64,000 nucleotides of DNA. Origin: Candidatus Mediterraneibacter intestinipullorum (GTDB lineage Bacteria; Bacillota; Clostridia; Lachnospirales; Lachnospiraceae). The position numbers were made by a program, and so were the translations under genes. The first letter of the stretch is position 1, and the number at the start of each line of letters is the position of its first letter. The notes beneath the pieces are model-generated. The model did no database searches. It was not told where the DNA came from and worked only from the letters and a program-made list of their open reading frames with translations. Below, piece after piece: positions 15,300 to 23,522 of the stretch. The stretch covers positions 1 to 64,000 of the forward strand of contig DWYM01000019.1 of assembly GCA_019118665.1 (NCBI GenBank), in the 5' to 3' direction.

Positions 15300-17375
15300 A
15301 TGAAGGTTTACAGAACGGACGAAATCAGGAACGTGGTATTGCTTGGACATGGAGGGAGCGGAAAGACAAGTCTTGTGGAGGCAATGCTGTATGTATCGGG
15401 CGCCACGAACCGCATGGGCAAAGTCACAGAATCCAGCACAGTCAGTGATTTTGATAAAGAGGAGCAGAAACGTGGATTTTCTATCAGCACAAGCCTGATC
15501 CCGATCGAGTGGGAGAAAGCGAAGATCAATATCCTCGACACTCCCGGATATTTTGATTTTGTAGGCGAGGTGGAAGAGGCAGTGAGCGCGGCAGACGCGG
15601 CAGTCATCGTCGTGTCCGGAAAAGCAGGCGTGCAGGTCGGGACCGAGAAGGCGTGGGAGCTGTGCGACAAGTATAATCTTCCGCGGATGGTCTATGTGAC
15701 GGAGATGGATGTGGATGATGCAAGTTTCCGACAGGTTGTGGAGGATCTGACAGGGAGATACGGAAAAAAGATCGCACCCCATTTCCAGCCTATCCGCGAG
15801 AATGAGAAGCTGGTCGGATATATCAACGTTATTAAGAATGCAGGGCGCAGATATACAGGGATTGGCCAGAGAGAAGAGTGCGAGATCCCGGATTACTGCA
15901 AACCGAACCTCCAGCTCCTGAGAGATTCCCTTATGGAAGCTGTGGCCGAGACAAGTGAAGAGTTTATGGAGCGCTATTTCAACGGAGAGGAATTCTCCAT
16001 CGAAGAGATCAGGGCGGCCATGCGTACGGAAGTGATGGACGGCGATATCGTTCCGGTCGCAATGGGCTCCAACGTCCAGGCGCAGGGTGTTGCGAATCTT
16101 CTGTCAGATATCGTGAGATTTTTCCCGAGCCCGGACAAGAGGACCTGCGCGGGCATCAACCGCAGGACGAACGACATCTTTGAAGCGAATTATGATTTCT
16201 CCAAGGCTAAGACAGCTTATGTGTTCAAGACGATGGTAGATCCGTTTATTGGAAAGTATTCCTTTGTAAAGGTGTGCTCTGGCGTGCTGAAAGGAGACGA
16301 CATCCTTTTTAACGCAGACACAGAAGCGGAAGAGAAACCGGGCAAGCTGTACACGATGTGCGGCAACAAGCCTTCGGAAGTGACCGAGCTGTTCGCGGGA
16401 GATATCGGCGCTATCGCGAAGCTCACAAACACACGCACAGGAGACACTCTCTCAACAAAGATAACACCGGTATCCTATGCGAAGACAGATTACTCTGTGC
16501 CGTACACCTATATGAGATACCGTGTGAAGAACAAAGGGGATGAGGATAAGGTATCACAGGCGCTGGCGAGGATGACAGCGGAGGATGTTACCCTGAAAGC
16601 GGTAAATGACAGTGAGAACCGCCAGACGCTGCTCTACGGAATGGGAGACCAGCATCTGGAGATCGCGGCGAGCAAGCTGGCTGCGAGATATAAGGTCGAG
16701 ATCATCCTGGAGACTCCGAAGGTGGCGTTCCGCGAGACGATCCGGAAGAATTCAGATGTGGATATGAAATACAAGAAACAGACCGGAGGGCATGGTCAGT
16801 ACGGCCATGTCAAGATGAAATTCGAGCCGTCCCACGATCTGGACACACCGTTTATCTTTGAGGAATGTGTAGTCGGAGGAGCGGTTCCGAAGAACTATTT
16901 CCCGGCAGTTGAAAAGGGGCTTCAGGAATCTGTGGCGAAAGGACCTCTTGCCGGCTATCCGGTAGTCGGAGTGAAAGCGATCCTCTACGATGGCTCTTAT
17001 CATCCGGTGGACTCTTCAGAAATGGCGTTCAAGACGGCGACCAGCCAGGCGTTTAAGAAAGGGTTCATGGAGGCGTCGCCTGTCCTGCTCGAACCGATCG
17101 CTTCCATAAAGGTCACTGTTCCGGATGATTTTACCGGGGATGTGATGGGCGACTTGAATAAACGGCGTGGAAGAGTGCTCGGAATGACCCCGATCGGCGG
17201 AGGGAAACAGGTGATCGAGGCGGATATCCCGATGACAGGCCTGTTCGGTTACTGCACAGTGCTCCGTTCCATGACAGGGGGCCGGGGAACTTATGAATAT
17301 GAGTTCGCAAGATATGAGCAGGCTCCGTCTGATGTGCAGGAGAAAGAGATCGCTGCGCGTGCCGCGGAAGAATAA
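15300..17375 (+). CDS. Elongation factor G-like translational GTPase (EF-G paralogue)
   Basis: This 691-residue protein has the full five-domain EF-G length, but its motifs mark it as a paralogue of the housekeeping fusA. The P-loop is GHGGSGKTSL rather than AHIDAGKT. Switch II is DTPGYFDFVGEV. The guanine-specificity motif, normally NKMD, reads TEMD (YVTEMDVDD), so both the Asn and Lys are replaced. Domain IV keeps GGHGQYGHVK. The start ATG follows AAGGAGGCAGCAGC and the gene is a single unit between its own promoter and a strong terminator. Paralogues of this group occur widely in Firmicutes with no settled role; ribosome rescue or recycling are possibilities. Confidence 0.9.
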   Translation: MKVYRTDEIRNVVLLGHGGSGKTSLVEAMLYVSGATNRMGKVTESSTVSDFDKEEQKRGFSISTSLIPIEWEKAKINILDTPGYFDFVGEVEEAVSAADAAVIVVSGKAGVQVGTEKAWELCDKYNLPRMVYVTEMDVDDASFRQVVEDLTGRYGKKIAPHFQPIRENEKLVGYINVIKNAGRRYTGIGQREECEIPDYCKPNLQLLRDSLMEAVAETSEEFMERYFNGEEFSIEEIRAAMRTEVMDGDIVPVAMGSNVQAQGVANLLSDIVRFFPSPDKRTCAGINRRTNDIFEANYDFSKAKTAYVFKTMVDPFIGKYSFVKVCSGVLKGDDILFNADTEAEEKPGKLYTMCGNKPSEVTELFAGDIGAIAKLTNTRTGDTLSTKITPVSYAKTDYSVPYTYMRYRVKNKGDEDKVSQALARMTAEDVTLKAVNDSENRQTLLYGMGDQHLEIAASKLAARYKVEIILETPKVAFRETIRKNSDVDMKYKKQTGGHGQYGHVKMKFEPSHDLDTPFIFEECVVGGAVPKNYFPAVEKGLQESVAKGPLAGYPVVGVKAILYDGSYHPVDSSEMAFKTATSQAFKKGFMEASPVLLEPIASIKVTVPDDFTGDVMGDLNKRRGRVLGMTPIGGGKQVIEADIPMTGLFGYCTVLRSMTGGRGTYEYEFARYEQAPSDVQEKEIAARAAEE

Positions 17376-17448
17376 CTGAGAAGAATAGCCGATAAGATAA
17401 AAATCTGCAACAGGAATGAGCGGCGGCGGACAACCGCCGGCTGAGGAG

Positions 17449-17495
17449 GGAAGCCCCGGGAGGATGCGTTTCAGCATCTTCCCGGGGTTTCCTGG
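17449..17495 (+). terminator. Rho-independent terminator after the EF-G paralogue
   Basis: A long GC-rich stem, AAGCCCCGGGAGGATGC against GCATCTTCCCGGGGTTT, with loop GTTTCA, lies 75 bp after the stop. A smaller CGGCGGCGG/CCGCCG hairpin precedes it at 17421-17439. Confidence 0.85.
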
Positions 17496-17510
17496 CTTTT
17501 GCCGCAGTCC

Positions 17511-17539
17511 TTGTATTCCATGAATAAAAATGCTATAAT
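17511..17539 (+). promoter_or_regulatory. Promoter of the 17.6-kb membrane protein gene
   Basis: TTGTAT (17511-17516), 17 bp, TATAAT (17534-17539). Confidence 0.65.
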
Positions 17540-17634
17540 TGCCCTATTATTTTAAGAGACAGCAGGTATCCCGCACACCGGAATGACCTCAGCGCTGGAT
17601 GGGGGCAGACAGAATGCGGGGAAAGGGGAAAAGA

Positions 17635-19254
17635 ATGAAAAGGATAAAGATGAAATTACTGATCGCATTGCTGATCATAGCCGCACTGGGCATCTATTAC
17701 TATGTGGCGCTCCCGCCGCTCAATATCCATTCCAATGAATTTTGGGTATTTCTGATCGTGCTGGGCATCCTGGCGGTGCTCGCGTTTGTAAAAAAGAGGA
17801 ACCTGAGCAGATATGAGCTGAAGGGATCAAAGGGGCTGAAGGCTATCCTGGGGATCGTCGGCCTGATCGTGGTCGTGTATCTGGCAGGGTCGCTCTTGTC
17901 ATCGCCCATTATAAATGCGAAGAAATACCAGCAGTTGATGACCGTGGAGACCGGCGAATTCGCGAAAGATATCGAGGAGCTGTCCTTTGACCAGATACCG
18001 CTTCTCGATAAAGACTCCGCGGAGCTGCTGGGCGACAGGAAGATGGGCAGCATGGTCGACATGGTGTCGCAGTTCGAGGTGGATGAGCTGTATTCACAGA
18101 TCAATTTCCAGGACCGTCCGGTGCGTGTGTCTCCGCTGAAATATGCCAGCCTGATCAAGTGGTTTACGAATCAGGGGGAAGGCATTCCCGCGTATATCAA
18201 GATCGATATGGCCACGCAGAATACGGAGCTCGTCAAGCTGGACGAAGGGATGAAATATACGACAAGCGATCATTTTAACCGGAACATCTACCGTCACCTG
18301 CGGTTTAGATATCCGATCTACATTTTTAATAATCTGAGCTTTGAGATTGACGAGGAAGGAGTCCCTTACTGGATCTGTCCTGTGAAGCAGTTCAACATCG
18401 GTCTGTTCGGCGGTGAAACGATCGGGCGTGTCGTGCTCTGCAACGCCATTACCGGAGAGACGGAGGATTATGCGATCGAGGACGCGCCTCAGTGGATCGA
18501 CAGGGCGTACTCCGCGGACCTGCTCGTGGAGCTGTACGACTATCACGGCACTTTGAAGCATGGATTTCTCAACAGTGTCCTGGGACAGAAAGACTGTCTG
18601 CGCACAACAGACGGATATAACTATCTTGCCATCAATGACGATGTGTGGGTCTACACAGGCGTCACGTCGATCACAGGGGACCAGTCTAACGTCGGATTTG
18701 TGCTGATGAACCAGAGGACGATGGAAACAAGGTTTTATGAGGTGGAAGGAGCGACAGAAGCATCGGCTATGTCATCCGCGGAAGGACAGGTGCAGAACCT
18801 TCACTACACGGCTACATTTCCGCTGCTCCTGAATATTTCCGGCGAACCGACGTATTTTATCGCTTTAAAGGACGACGCAGGACTGGTGAAGAAATACGCC
18901 ATGGTAAACGTTCAGAAATACCAGATCGTGGCGATCGGGGATACAGTGAGTGAATGCGAGGAGAACTATACGACGCTGATGTATGAGAATGGGATCAAGC
19001 AGACGCCTGAGGACACAAGGGATGTAAAGAGCCTGACCGCGAGGATCACAAAGATCGCCCAGGGCGTTGTGGACGGAAACTCCCATTATTATATCATGCT
19101 GGAGGGCTCGGATGGGATCTTCGACATACCGGTCGTGGATTTTATCGATATTATCCGATATAACGTTGGAGATGAGGTCACTGTCGAATATAAGGAGGGA
19201 GACCGGAGCAATACAGTGCTGTCCCTGAACGGAGCCGGGAAAGCATCGGAATGA
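17635..19254 (+). CDS. Uncharacterised membrane-anchored protein
   Basis: I do not recognise a named family with certainty. The protein (539 residues from ATG 17635) begins with three hydrophobic spans: LLIALLIIAALGIYYYVAL, FWVFLIVLGILAVLAFV and AILGIVGLIVVVYLAGSLL. The remaining 440 residues are soluble and probably outside the cell. They are rich in beta-strand-like stretches with repeats of aromatic and acidic residues, and end in a small domain (residues 460-530, SLTARITKIAQGVVDGNSHYY onwards) that resembles an OB-like fold. I chose ATG 17635, after GGGGAAAAGA; ATG 17599 would add 12 basic residues. The gene is monocistronic, between its own promoter and a two-way terminator. Function unknown. 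Confidence 0.75.
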   Translation: MKRIKMKLLIALLIIAALGIYYYVALPPLNIHSNEFWVFLIVLGILAVLAFVKKRNLSRYELKGSKGLKAILGIVGLIVVVYLAGSLLSSPIINAKKYQQLMTVETGEFAKDIEELSFDQIPLLDKDSAELLGDRKMGSMVDMVSQFEVDELYSQINFQDRPVRVSPLKYASLIKWFTNQGEGIPAYIKIDMATQNTELVKLDEGMKYTTSDHFNRNIYRHLRFRYPIYIFNNLSFEIDEEGVPYWICPVKQFNIGLFGGETIGRVVLCNAITGETEDYAIEDAPQWIDRAYSADLLVELYDYHGTLKHGFLNSVLGQKDCLRTTDGYNYLAINDDVWVYTGVTSITGDQSNVGFVLMNQRTMETRFYEVEGATEASAMSSAEGQVQNLHYTATFPLLLNISGEPTYFIALKDDAGLVKKYAMVNVQKYQIVAIGDTVSECEENYTTLMYENGIKQTPEDTRDVKSLTARITKIAQGVVDGNSHYYIMLEGSDGIFDIPVVDFIDIIRYNVGDEVTVEYKEGDRSNTVLSLNGAGKASE

Positions 19255-19310
19255 TGACCTGATCCCCATGATAATTGTTCCGAAAGCGCTCCGAAAGACA
19301 TAAGAAAAAG

Positions 19311-19360
19311 AGAGAGCCGCAGGATCATCGAAACGAATGATCCTGCGGGCTCTCTTTTTA
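19311..19360. terminator. Bidirectional terminator between convergent genes
   Basis: The near-perfect stem AGAGAGCCGCAGGATCAT/ATGATCCTGCGGGCTCTCT with loop CGAAACGA is followed by TTTTTAT. It is preceded by an A-rich run (AAGAAAAAG), so it can serve both the membrane protein gene and the minus-strand P-loop gene. Confidence 0.9.
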
Positions 19361-19398
19361 TGTGCAAGCCTATCTGTACAAGGTTTATTTTCCCCGGG

Positions 19399-19821
19399 TC
19401 AGCATATGATATTGCAGTCATGGGAATCTATGCCGGGAATATCTTTTTTCTCCGCGCTTACGCTGAGATAGAAATCTATGTTGTTTTCAATAGAGATCCT
19501 GTTCAGTTTCTGAAGGAAAGCCGAGAGGCTTTCAAGAGTGATATTTGCCTGTTTTAATACGCTGTCGATAAAGATGGCTTCGATGTCATGATTGCCGGCT
19601 GCCATGCCGTAAAGAAAACCTACGAATTCTTCAAGAGTAAGGATATCTGGATAATCTGCCATACGGATCACACGGATATTGAAATCCACTGTGCATGTAT
19701 CCTTAGGGCTTTTTTTGATTAATACTACATTTCCGTTGGATGTCTTGACCTTATCGTTTGCAAGGTCGATCATTTTCTGTGTTTTTCCGCTGCCTCTTGG
19801 GCCTGTCACTAAATTTACCAT
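19399..19821 (-). CDS. Small P-loop NTPase-like protein
   Basis: The 140-residue protein opens with a Walker A motif, LVTGPRGSGKTQKMIDLAN (residues 4-22), and carries an aliphatic strand ending in Asp (IEAIFIDSVLK) that fits Walker B. It lacks the signature regions of ABC, AAA or RecA proteins and is too short for a full motor. I chose ATG 19821, seven bases from an AAGGAGAG site; the ORF-track start at 19863 adds an unsupported extension. Its own promoter lies upstream. Function unknown; the size and P-loop suggest a nucleotide-dependent switch or a remnant of a larger ATPase. Confidence 0.7.
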   Translation of the reverse strand: MVNLVTGPRGSGKTQKMIDLANDKVKTSNGNVVLIKKSPKDTCTVDFNIRVIRMADYPDILTLEEFVGFLYGMAAGNHDIEAIFIDSVLKQANITLESLSAFLQKLNRISIENNIDFYLSVSAEKKDIPGIDSHDCNIIC

Positions 19822-19883
19822 GGCGAATCTCTCCTTTATGTAAGTATTGTTTGAGACTTTCACCTCTCAAATATGTTAAACCC

Positions 19884-19912
19884 ATTATACACCATATTTA
19901 TGTGTGGAACAA
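19884..19912 (-). promoter_or_regulatory. Promoter of the small P-loop gene
   Basis: On the minus strand TTGTTC (19912-19907), 17 bp, TATAAT (19889-19884). Confidence 0.6.
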
Positions 19913-20020
19913 CTAAAAAAATGATAAAAAATTAAAAATTTTTGAGCAATCTGCCCATAACAACCGTGGGACAGAGAAATACTGTATCTGAATAATGATT
20001 TTTAAACGAAAGGAAGTTAA

Positions 20021-20097
20021 TGAGAAATGTTCTCAAAAACCCTATTGAAAAGAATTGGCGGATATGGTACTATTTTAGCAATTGAAAATAATTCTCA
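20021..20097 (+). promoter_or_regulatory. Promoter with two flanking Fur-like boxes, DUF3793-flavodoxin operon
   Basis: TTGAAA (20045-20050), 17 bp, TACTAT (20068-20073) form the promoter. Just downstream TGAAAATAATTCTCA (20083-20097) matches the Fur consensus TGATAATNATTATCA at 12 of 14 defined bases. Upstream TGAGAAATGTTCTCA (20021-20035), a perfect 6-3-6 palindrome, matches at 10 of 14. Two boxes around a core promoter fit repression by a Fur-family protein under metal-replete conditions. Because the promoter lies at 20045-20073, translation must start downstream, at ATG 20114. Confidence 0.65.
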
Positions 20098-20113
20098 AAA
20101 ACCTGGAGGAATC

Positions 20114-20701
20114 ATGCCGGCAGAAGTATTGTCATATTTTCTGAAAAACAATGACCGCAGGATAAGGCTTGGATTTCAGATCGTCCTGCAGTGTGCGCCA
20201 TTTTTAAAGGGGCTGAAAGTGTCCTGTGTCATATCAGTTGACGCCGCGCTCTATGGCGGGCTCGCTGAGCTGTTTGAGAATATGGACGTCTCATATCACA
20301 GGCTGTCCTGTTCGGATGGGAAATGCCTTGTCCTTTTTTACCGTCCCGAGGAGCTGGACAGATACCTGAAGCAGCCCGGAGTGAATGAACTGATCCGGGA
20401 GTATGGATACACGGATATGAGCGTGGACAGAATACTGAAACGCCTGTCCGAACGGATCGGGGATTTTTCCCGGAGAGGGATGGGATTTCCTCATGAGATC
20501 GGAGTTTTTCTCGGATATCCTCTGGATGATGTGAAAGGCTTTATCAAGAACGAAGGAAAAAAATATCTGATGATCGGATACTGGAAAGTATACAGCGATC
20601 TTGCGGGAGCGAGGATGGTCTTCAAGGAATACGACCGGGCAAAAGACTGCGCGGTCAATGAATTCCTGACCGGAAAAAGTATCCGGGAAATTGCTATGTG
20701 A
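20114..20701 (+). CDS. DUF3793 family protein
   Basis: The 195-residue protein matches DUF3793 as I know it: an N-terminal CAPFLKGLKVSCVI segment and the C-terminal signature GMGFPHEIGVFLGYPLDDVKGFI followed by a YWKVYSD stretch. It is a soluble protein with no known activity, often found next to flavodoxin or iron-transport genes in Clostridia. The start is ATG 20114, preceded by GGAGGA at 20105-20110. The ORF-track start 20027 lies upstream of the transcription start and is rejected. The flavodoxin gene follows after 22 bp. Fur-like boxes at the promoter suggest a role under iron shortage. Confidence 0.85.
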   Translation: MPAEVLSYFLKNNDRRIRLGFQIVLQCAPFLKGLKVSCVISVDAALYGGLAELFENMDVSYHRLSCSDGKCLVLFYRPEELDRYLKQPGVNELIREYGYTDMSVDRILKRLSERIGDFSRRGMGFPHEIGVFLGYPLDDVKGFIKNEGKKYLMIGYWKVYSDLAGARMVFKEYDRAKDCAVNEFLTGKSIREIAM

Positions 20702-20723
20702 CCATAGAATGGAGGAGAAGAAG

Positions 20724-21155
20724 ATGAGCATATCAGTAGTATATTGGAGTGGAACAGGGAATACTCAGGCTATGGCGGAGGCCGTGGCGGAAGGCATAAA
20801 GGAGACAGGCGCGGACGCGAATTTGATCGAAGTGGGAAACGCGGACGCGGCGGCGCTGGCATCTGAGGACGCGTTTGCGCTGGGCTGCCCATCCATGGGA
20901 GCGGAACAGCTCGAAGAATCGGAAATGGAGCCTTTTCTGGAGGAGCTTGAGCCTCTTGTCAGCGGAAAAAAGATCCTGCTGTTCGGGTCCTACGGATGGG
21001 GCGATGGAGAGTGGATGCGCGACTGGGCGGACCGTATGAAAAACGCGGGAGCCGTGCTTGTGCGAGAAGAAGGTGTGATCGCGAACGAGACGCCGGATGA
21101 CGACGCTCTTTCAGAGTGCCGGGGAGCCGGGAAGGATCTGGCAGCAGGCGCCTGA
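20724..21155 (+). CDS. Flavodoxin
   Basis: Flavodoxins are small FMN electron carriers that replace ferredoxin when iron is scarce. The 143-residue protein has the phosphate-binding loop YWSGTGNTQAMA (residues 7-18) and the later flavin-contact loops GCPSMGAEQ and FGSYGWGDGEWM. The start is ATG 20724 after GGAGGAGAAG. It is second in the operon with DUF3793, behind two Fur-like boxes, which supports iron-starvation control. Confidence 0.93.
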   Translation: MSISVVYWSGTGNTQAMAEAVAEGIKETGADANLIEVGNADAAALASEDAFALGCPSMGAEQLEESEMEPFLEELEPLVSGKKILLFGSYGWGDGEWMRDWADRMKNAGAVLVREEGVIANETPDDDALSECRGAGKDLAAGA

Positions 21156-21199
21156 GACGCGAAACTGTTCCGAAAAAATGTTCAGGAACAGCATAACTA

Positions 21200-21251
21200 T
21201 TGACAAATTCTCTCCGGGATGCATATGATAGGATATCGATAAAAATTATCA
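21200..21251 (+). promoter_or_regulatory. Promoter and Fur-like box of the ZIP transporter gene
   Basis: TTGACA (21200-21205), 18 bp, TATGAT (21224-21229). At and after the start point CGATAAAAATTATCA (21237-21251) matches the Fur consensus at 12 of 14 defined bases, placed where a repressor would block transcription. Confidence 0.65.
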
Positions 21252-21281
21252 CGACTTTGAATACAGCAACGGAGGGAAAAC

Positions 21282-22064
21282 ATGAATCAGAACACAATGA
21301 TAGGGATTCTCATACCATTTGCCGGGACTGTACTGGGCTCGGCAATGGTATTTTTTATGAAAAAAGAAATGAACAGGGGACTGGAAAAGCTGCTGCTCGG
21401 GTTTGCTTCCGGCGTGATGATGGCGGCGTCAGTCTGGTCTCTTCTGATACCTGCCATTGATATGGCGGAGCAGGAGGGCGGGATCTCCTGGCTGCCCCCG
21501 GCGGCGGGCTTCCTTCTCGGGATGGGCTTCCTCCTCCTGCTGGATACGCTGACCCCGCATTTACATTACACCGAAGACAAACCCGAAGGCGTTTCCGCGC
21601 ATTTAAAAAAAACAACGATGCTTGTCCTTGCGGTGACCCTTCACAATATCCCCGAGGGAATGGCTGTGGGCGTGACCTTTGCCGGAGTTCTCGCCGATAA
21701 TACGACGATGACCCTGGCAGGGGCGTTTGCCCTGTCCATTGGAATCGCGATCCAGAATTTCCCGGAGGGCGCGATCATTTCCATGCCGCTGAAAAGCCAG
21801 GGGCTGACAAAGAAAAGAGCCTTTGCGTATGGAGCGCTGTCCGGCATCGTGGAACCGATCGCGGCGCTTGTCACCATATTCCTGACAGCGCTTGTGGTGC
21901 CCCTGCTCCCATATCTGCTCTCCTTTGCGGCAGGAGCAATGATCTATGTGGTGGTGGAAGAACTGATCCCCGAGGCACAGGCAGGAGAGCATACGAATAT
22001 CAGTACCGTGGGCGTGGCCGTTGGCTTTGTGCTCATGATGATACTGGATGTTGCCTTAGGGTAG
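21282..22064 (+). CDS. ZIP family divalent metal transporter
   Basis: ZIP proteins bring zinc, iron or manganese into the cytoplasm. The 260-residue protein has about eight membrane spans and a short loop between spans III and IV. The metal-binding signatures are in spans IV and V: HNIPEGMAVGVTFAG (near residue 120) and FPEGAIISMPL (near residue 160), plus EELIPEAQ further on. The start ATG follows GGAGGGAAAAC. The gene is a single unit with its own promoter and Fur-like box, so I favour iron as a substrate, though zinc (Zur) or manganese cannot be excluded. Confidence 0.92.
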   Translation: MNQNTMIGILIPFAGTVLGSAMVFFMKKEMNRGLEKLLLGFASGVMMAASVWSLLIPAIDMAEQEGGISWLPPAAGFLLGMGFLLLLDTLTPHLHYTEDKPEGVSAHLKKTTMLVLAVTLHNIPEGMAVGVTFAGVLADNTTMTLAGAFALSIGIAIQNFPEGAIISMPLKSQGLTKKRAFAYGALSGIVEPIAALVTIFLTALVVPLLPYLLSFAAGAMIYVVVEELIPEAQAGEHTNISTVGVAVGFVLMMILDVALG

Positions 22065-22066
22065 GA

Positions 22067-22513
22067 AAATCTGAATTTGTCTGTCGAACTGCCTATACTT
22101 AAAACATCCGAAAACCGCTAGTTTTTTAAGACGTATTCGCGGCGGGTGGGGATGTGGCTCTGGCTCCGGTTCCGTAATCTGGGAAAGACATAAAAGGAAT
22201 GGAATGTAGCTAAAAACAATTTCAAAGCGGACGATTCGCTAACGCTCAGGCATCCGCTTTGAAATTAACGCCACATCCCATTCCTTTAAGACTTTCCGGC
22301 AGATTACTCCAAGTCACCGCCGCCACATCCCCACCCGCCGCGAAAAGCTCTTGAAATGGTCAGCGGTTTTCTGAACTCACCAGATCAGCAGTTCCCAGAA
22401 GAAAATTCAGGATTCTCAAAGTAAAACGCACGCGCTGAATATGTCTTCGACATATTGCTCCGGTGTTTTCGGACACTATGCTTAGGCAAAAGTTCCCCGG
22501 CAAATTCAGATTT
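22067..22513. repeat. Long imperfect inverted-repeat element, copy 2
   Basis: This fills the gap between the convergent ZIP and DUF4097 genes. The termini AAATCTGAATTT (22067-22078) and AAATTCAGATTT (22502-22513) are perfect inverted repeats; the right one overlaps the DUF4097 stop codon. The inner arms (about 22139-22210 and 22270-22342, GGCGGGTGGGGATGTGGC facing GCCACATCCCCACCCGCC) are strongly complementary. The centre holds another hairpin, AATTTCAAAGCGGA/TCCGCTTTGAAATT (about 22218-22266), absent from copy 1. Overall similarity to copy 1 (5027-5511) is about three quarters in the shared blocks by eye. No coding capacity. Confidence 0.82.
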
Positions 22514-23522
22514 ACTTCTTGTGGATTTGGATATCTCCGGATTCTGCGGTAAACCGGATCTTTTTATTTCCTCCTGCATCTGCGGTATAGGACATCTCGC
22601 TCCCATCGCGTGAGATAAGCCTTCCCGGTGCATCGCCGGAGAAAGAGATTTCCCCATATTCCGTCAAAAGATCGAAGGAATAACTCTCGATATCATCTCC
22701 GAAAACGAAAGTAGTATCTCCATATTCGTTCACTCCGGTGATCGTCTCAAGACCGCTGGCCTCCAGATAGAGGCCGCCGGACTCAACGGTCAGGTCTGCC
22801 GAGCGGACAGTGGTGTTTTCCAGAGTGGAATCACCGTAATTGTTCGTGAGGAGAAGCGTGTCTGTCACAGTATCCTCAGCCTCGATGTTTCCGGAATCCG
22901 TCTCGATCTTCGCTTCAGTGAAGCGGCAGGCTCTCATGGCCAGATTGCCGTAATCCAGATAGATATCGGCAGCGCCGGCGGAGATGTTTTCCATATCCAG
23001 ATCCCCGGATTCCAGGTTCAGAGTGAGGGTGTCTGAGGAAATGCTGCCCATGCTGATATTTCCATAGTCATTATAAATATCAACGTCAGAGAAGGCTGTG
23101 TCCTTCGGAATATACAGGCGGATCACAGGGCCGGAGCTCCATGAGAGATCAGAGCCTGTAAGAAAGAAACCGGTGGCGATGACGCCGTTCTGTGTTAAGG
23201 TAAAGGTGTTGTCTGTAATGTTCCACTCGGGCTCGGCTCCGTTCCCTTTGAGCGTGTATTCCAGATAGCAGTACTCGTCATCTGACGGAACAAACTCAAT
23301 ATCCGCTTCGGATCCGATGTCGATCTTGATGCCGGAAAAGTCATCCAGCCTGGTTTTCTCCAGCCTGTAAGGCTCAGACCCGGAAGAGGAGGAGCGGATA
23401 CCGTCCCGGGTGATCTGGATGCCGAACCAGCCCCCTGCCGCAACGCCGGCCGCGGCTGCGAGGATACCGGCGCCCATGAAGCAGGCGGATATGATGAGGA
23501 TATTTCTAGTTGCTTTTTTCAT
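22512..23522 (-). CDS. DUF4097 family beta-strand repeat protein
   Basis: The 336-residue protein has an N-terminal membrane anchor (ILIISACFMGAGILAAAAGVAAG). A long beta-helix-like region follows, with repeated short strands such as YNDYGNISMGS, LYDYGN-like LDYGNLAMRA, NNYGDSTLENT and NEYGDTTFVFG. This D-Y-G-N/D repeat is typical of DUF4097 (putative adhesin) proteins. It overlaps the end of the DUF1700 gene by 17 bp, in a PadR-DUF1700-DUF4097 operon. The trio is common in Firmicutes and is thought to respond to envelope conditions; the role is not established. Confidence 0.88.
   Translation of the reverse strand: MKKATRNILIISACFMGAGILAAAAGVAAGGWFGIQITRDGIRSSSSGSEPYRLEKTRLDDFSGIKIDIGSEADIEFVPSDDEYCYLEYTLKGNGAEPEWNITDNTFTLTQNGVIATGFFLTGSDLSWSSGPVIRLYIPKDTAFSDVDIYNDYGNISMGSISSDTLTLNLESGDLDMENISAGAADIYLDYGNLAMRACRFTEAKIETDSGNIEAEDTVTDTLLLTNNYGDSTLENTTVRSADLTVESGGLYLEASGLETITGVNEYGDTTFVFGDDIESYSFDLLTEYGEISFSGDAPGRLISRDGSEMSYTADAGGNKKIRFTAESGDIQIHKK

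Noticed and set aside
20027-20113. N-terminal extension of the DUF3793 protein from ATG 20027
   Set aside because: The promoter and a Fur-like box lie inside this stretch, and a GGAGGA site precedes ATG 20114.
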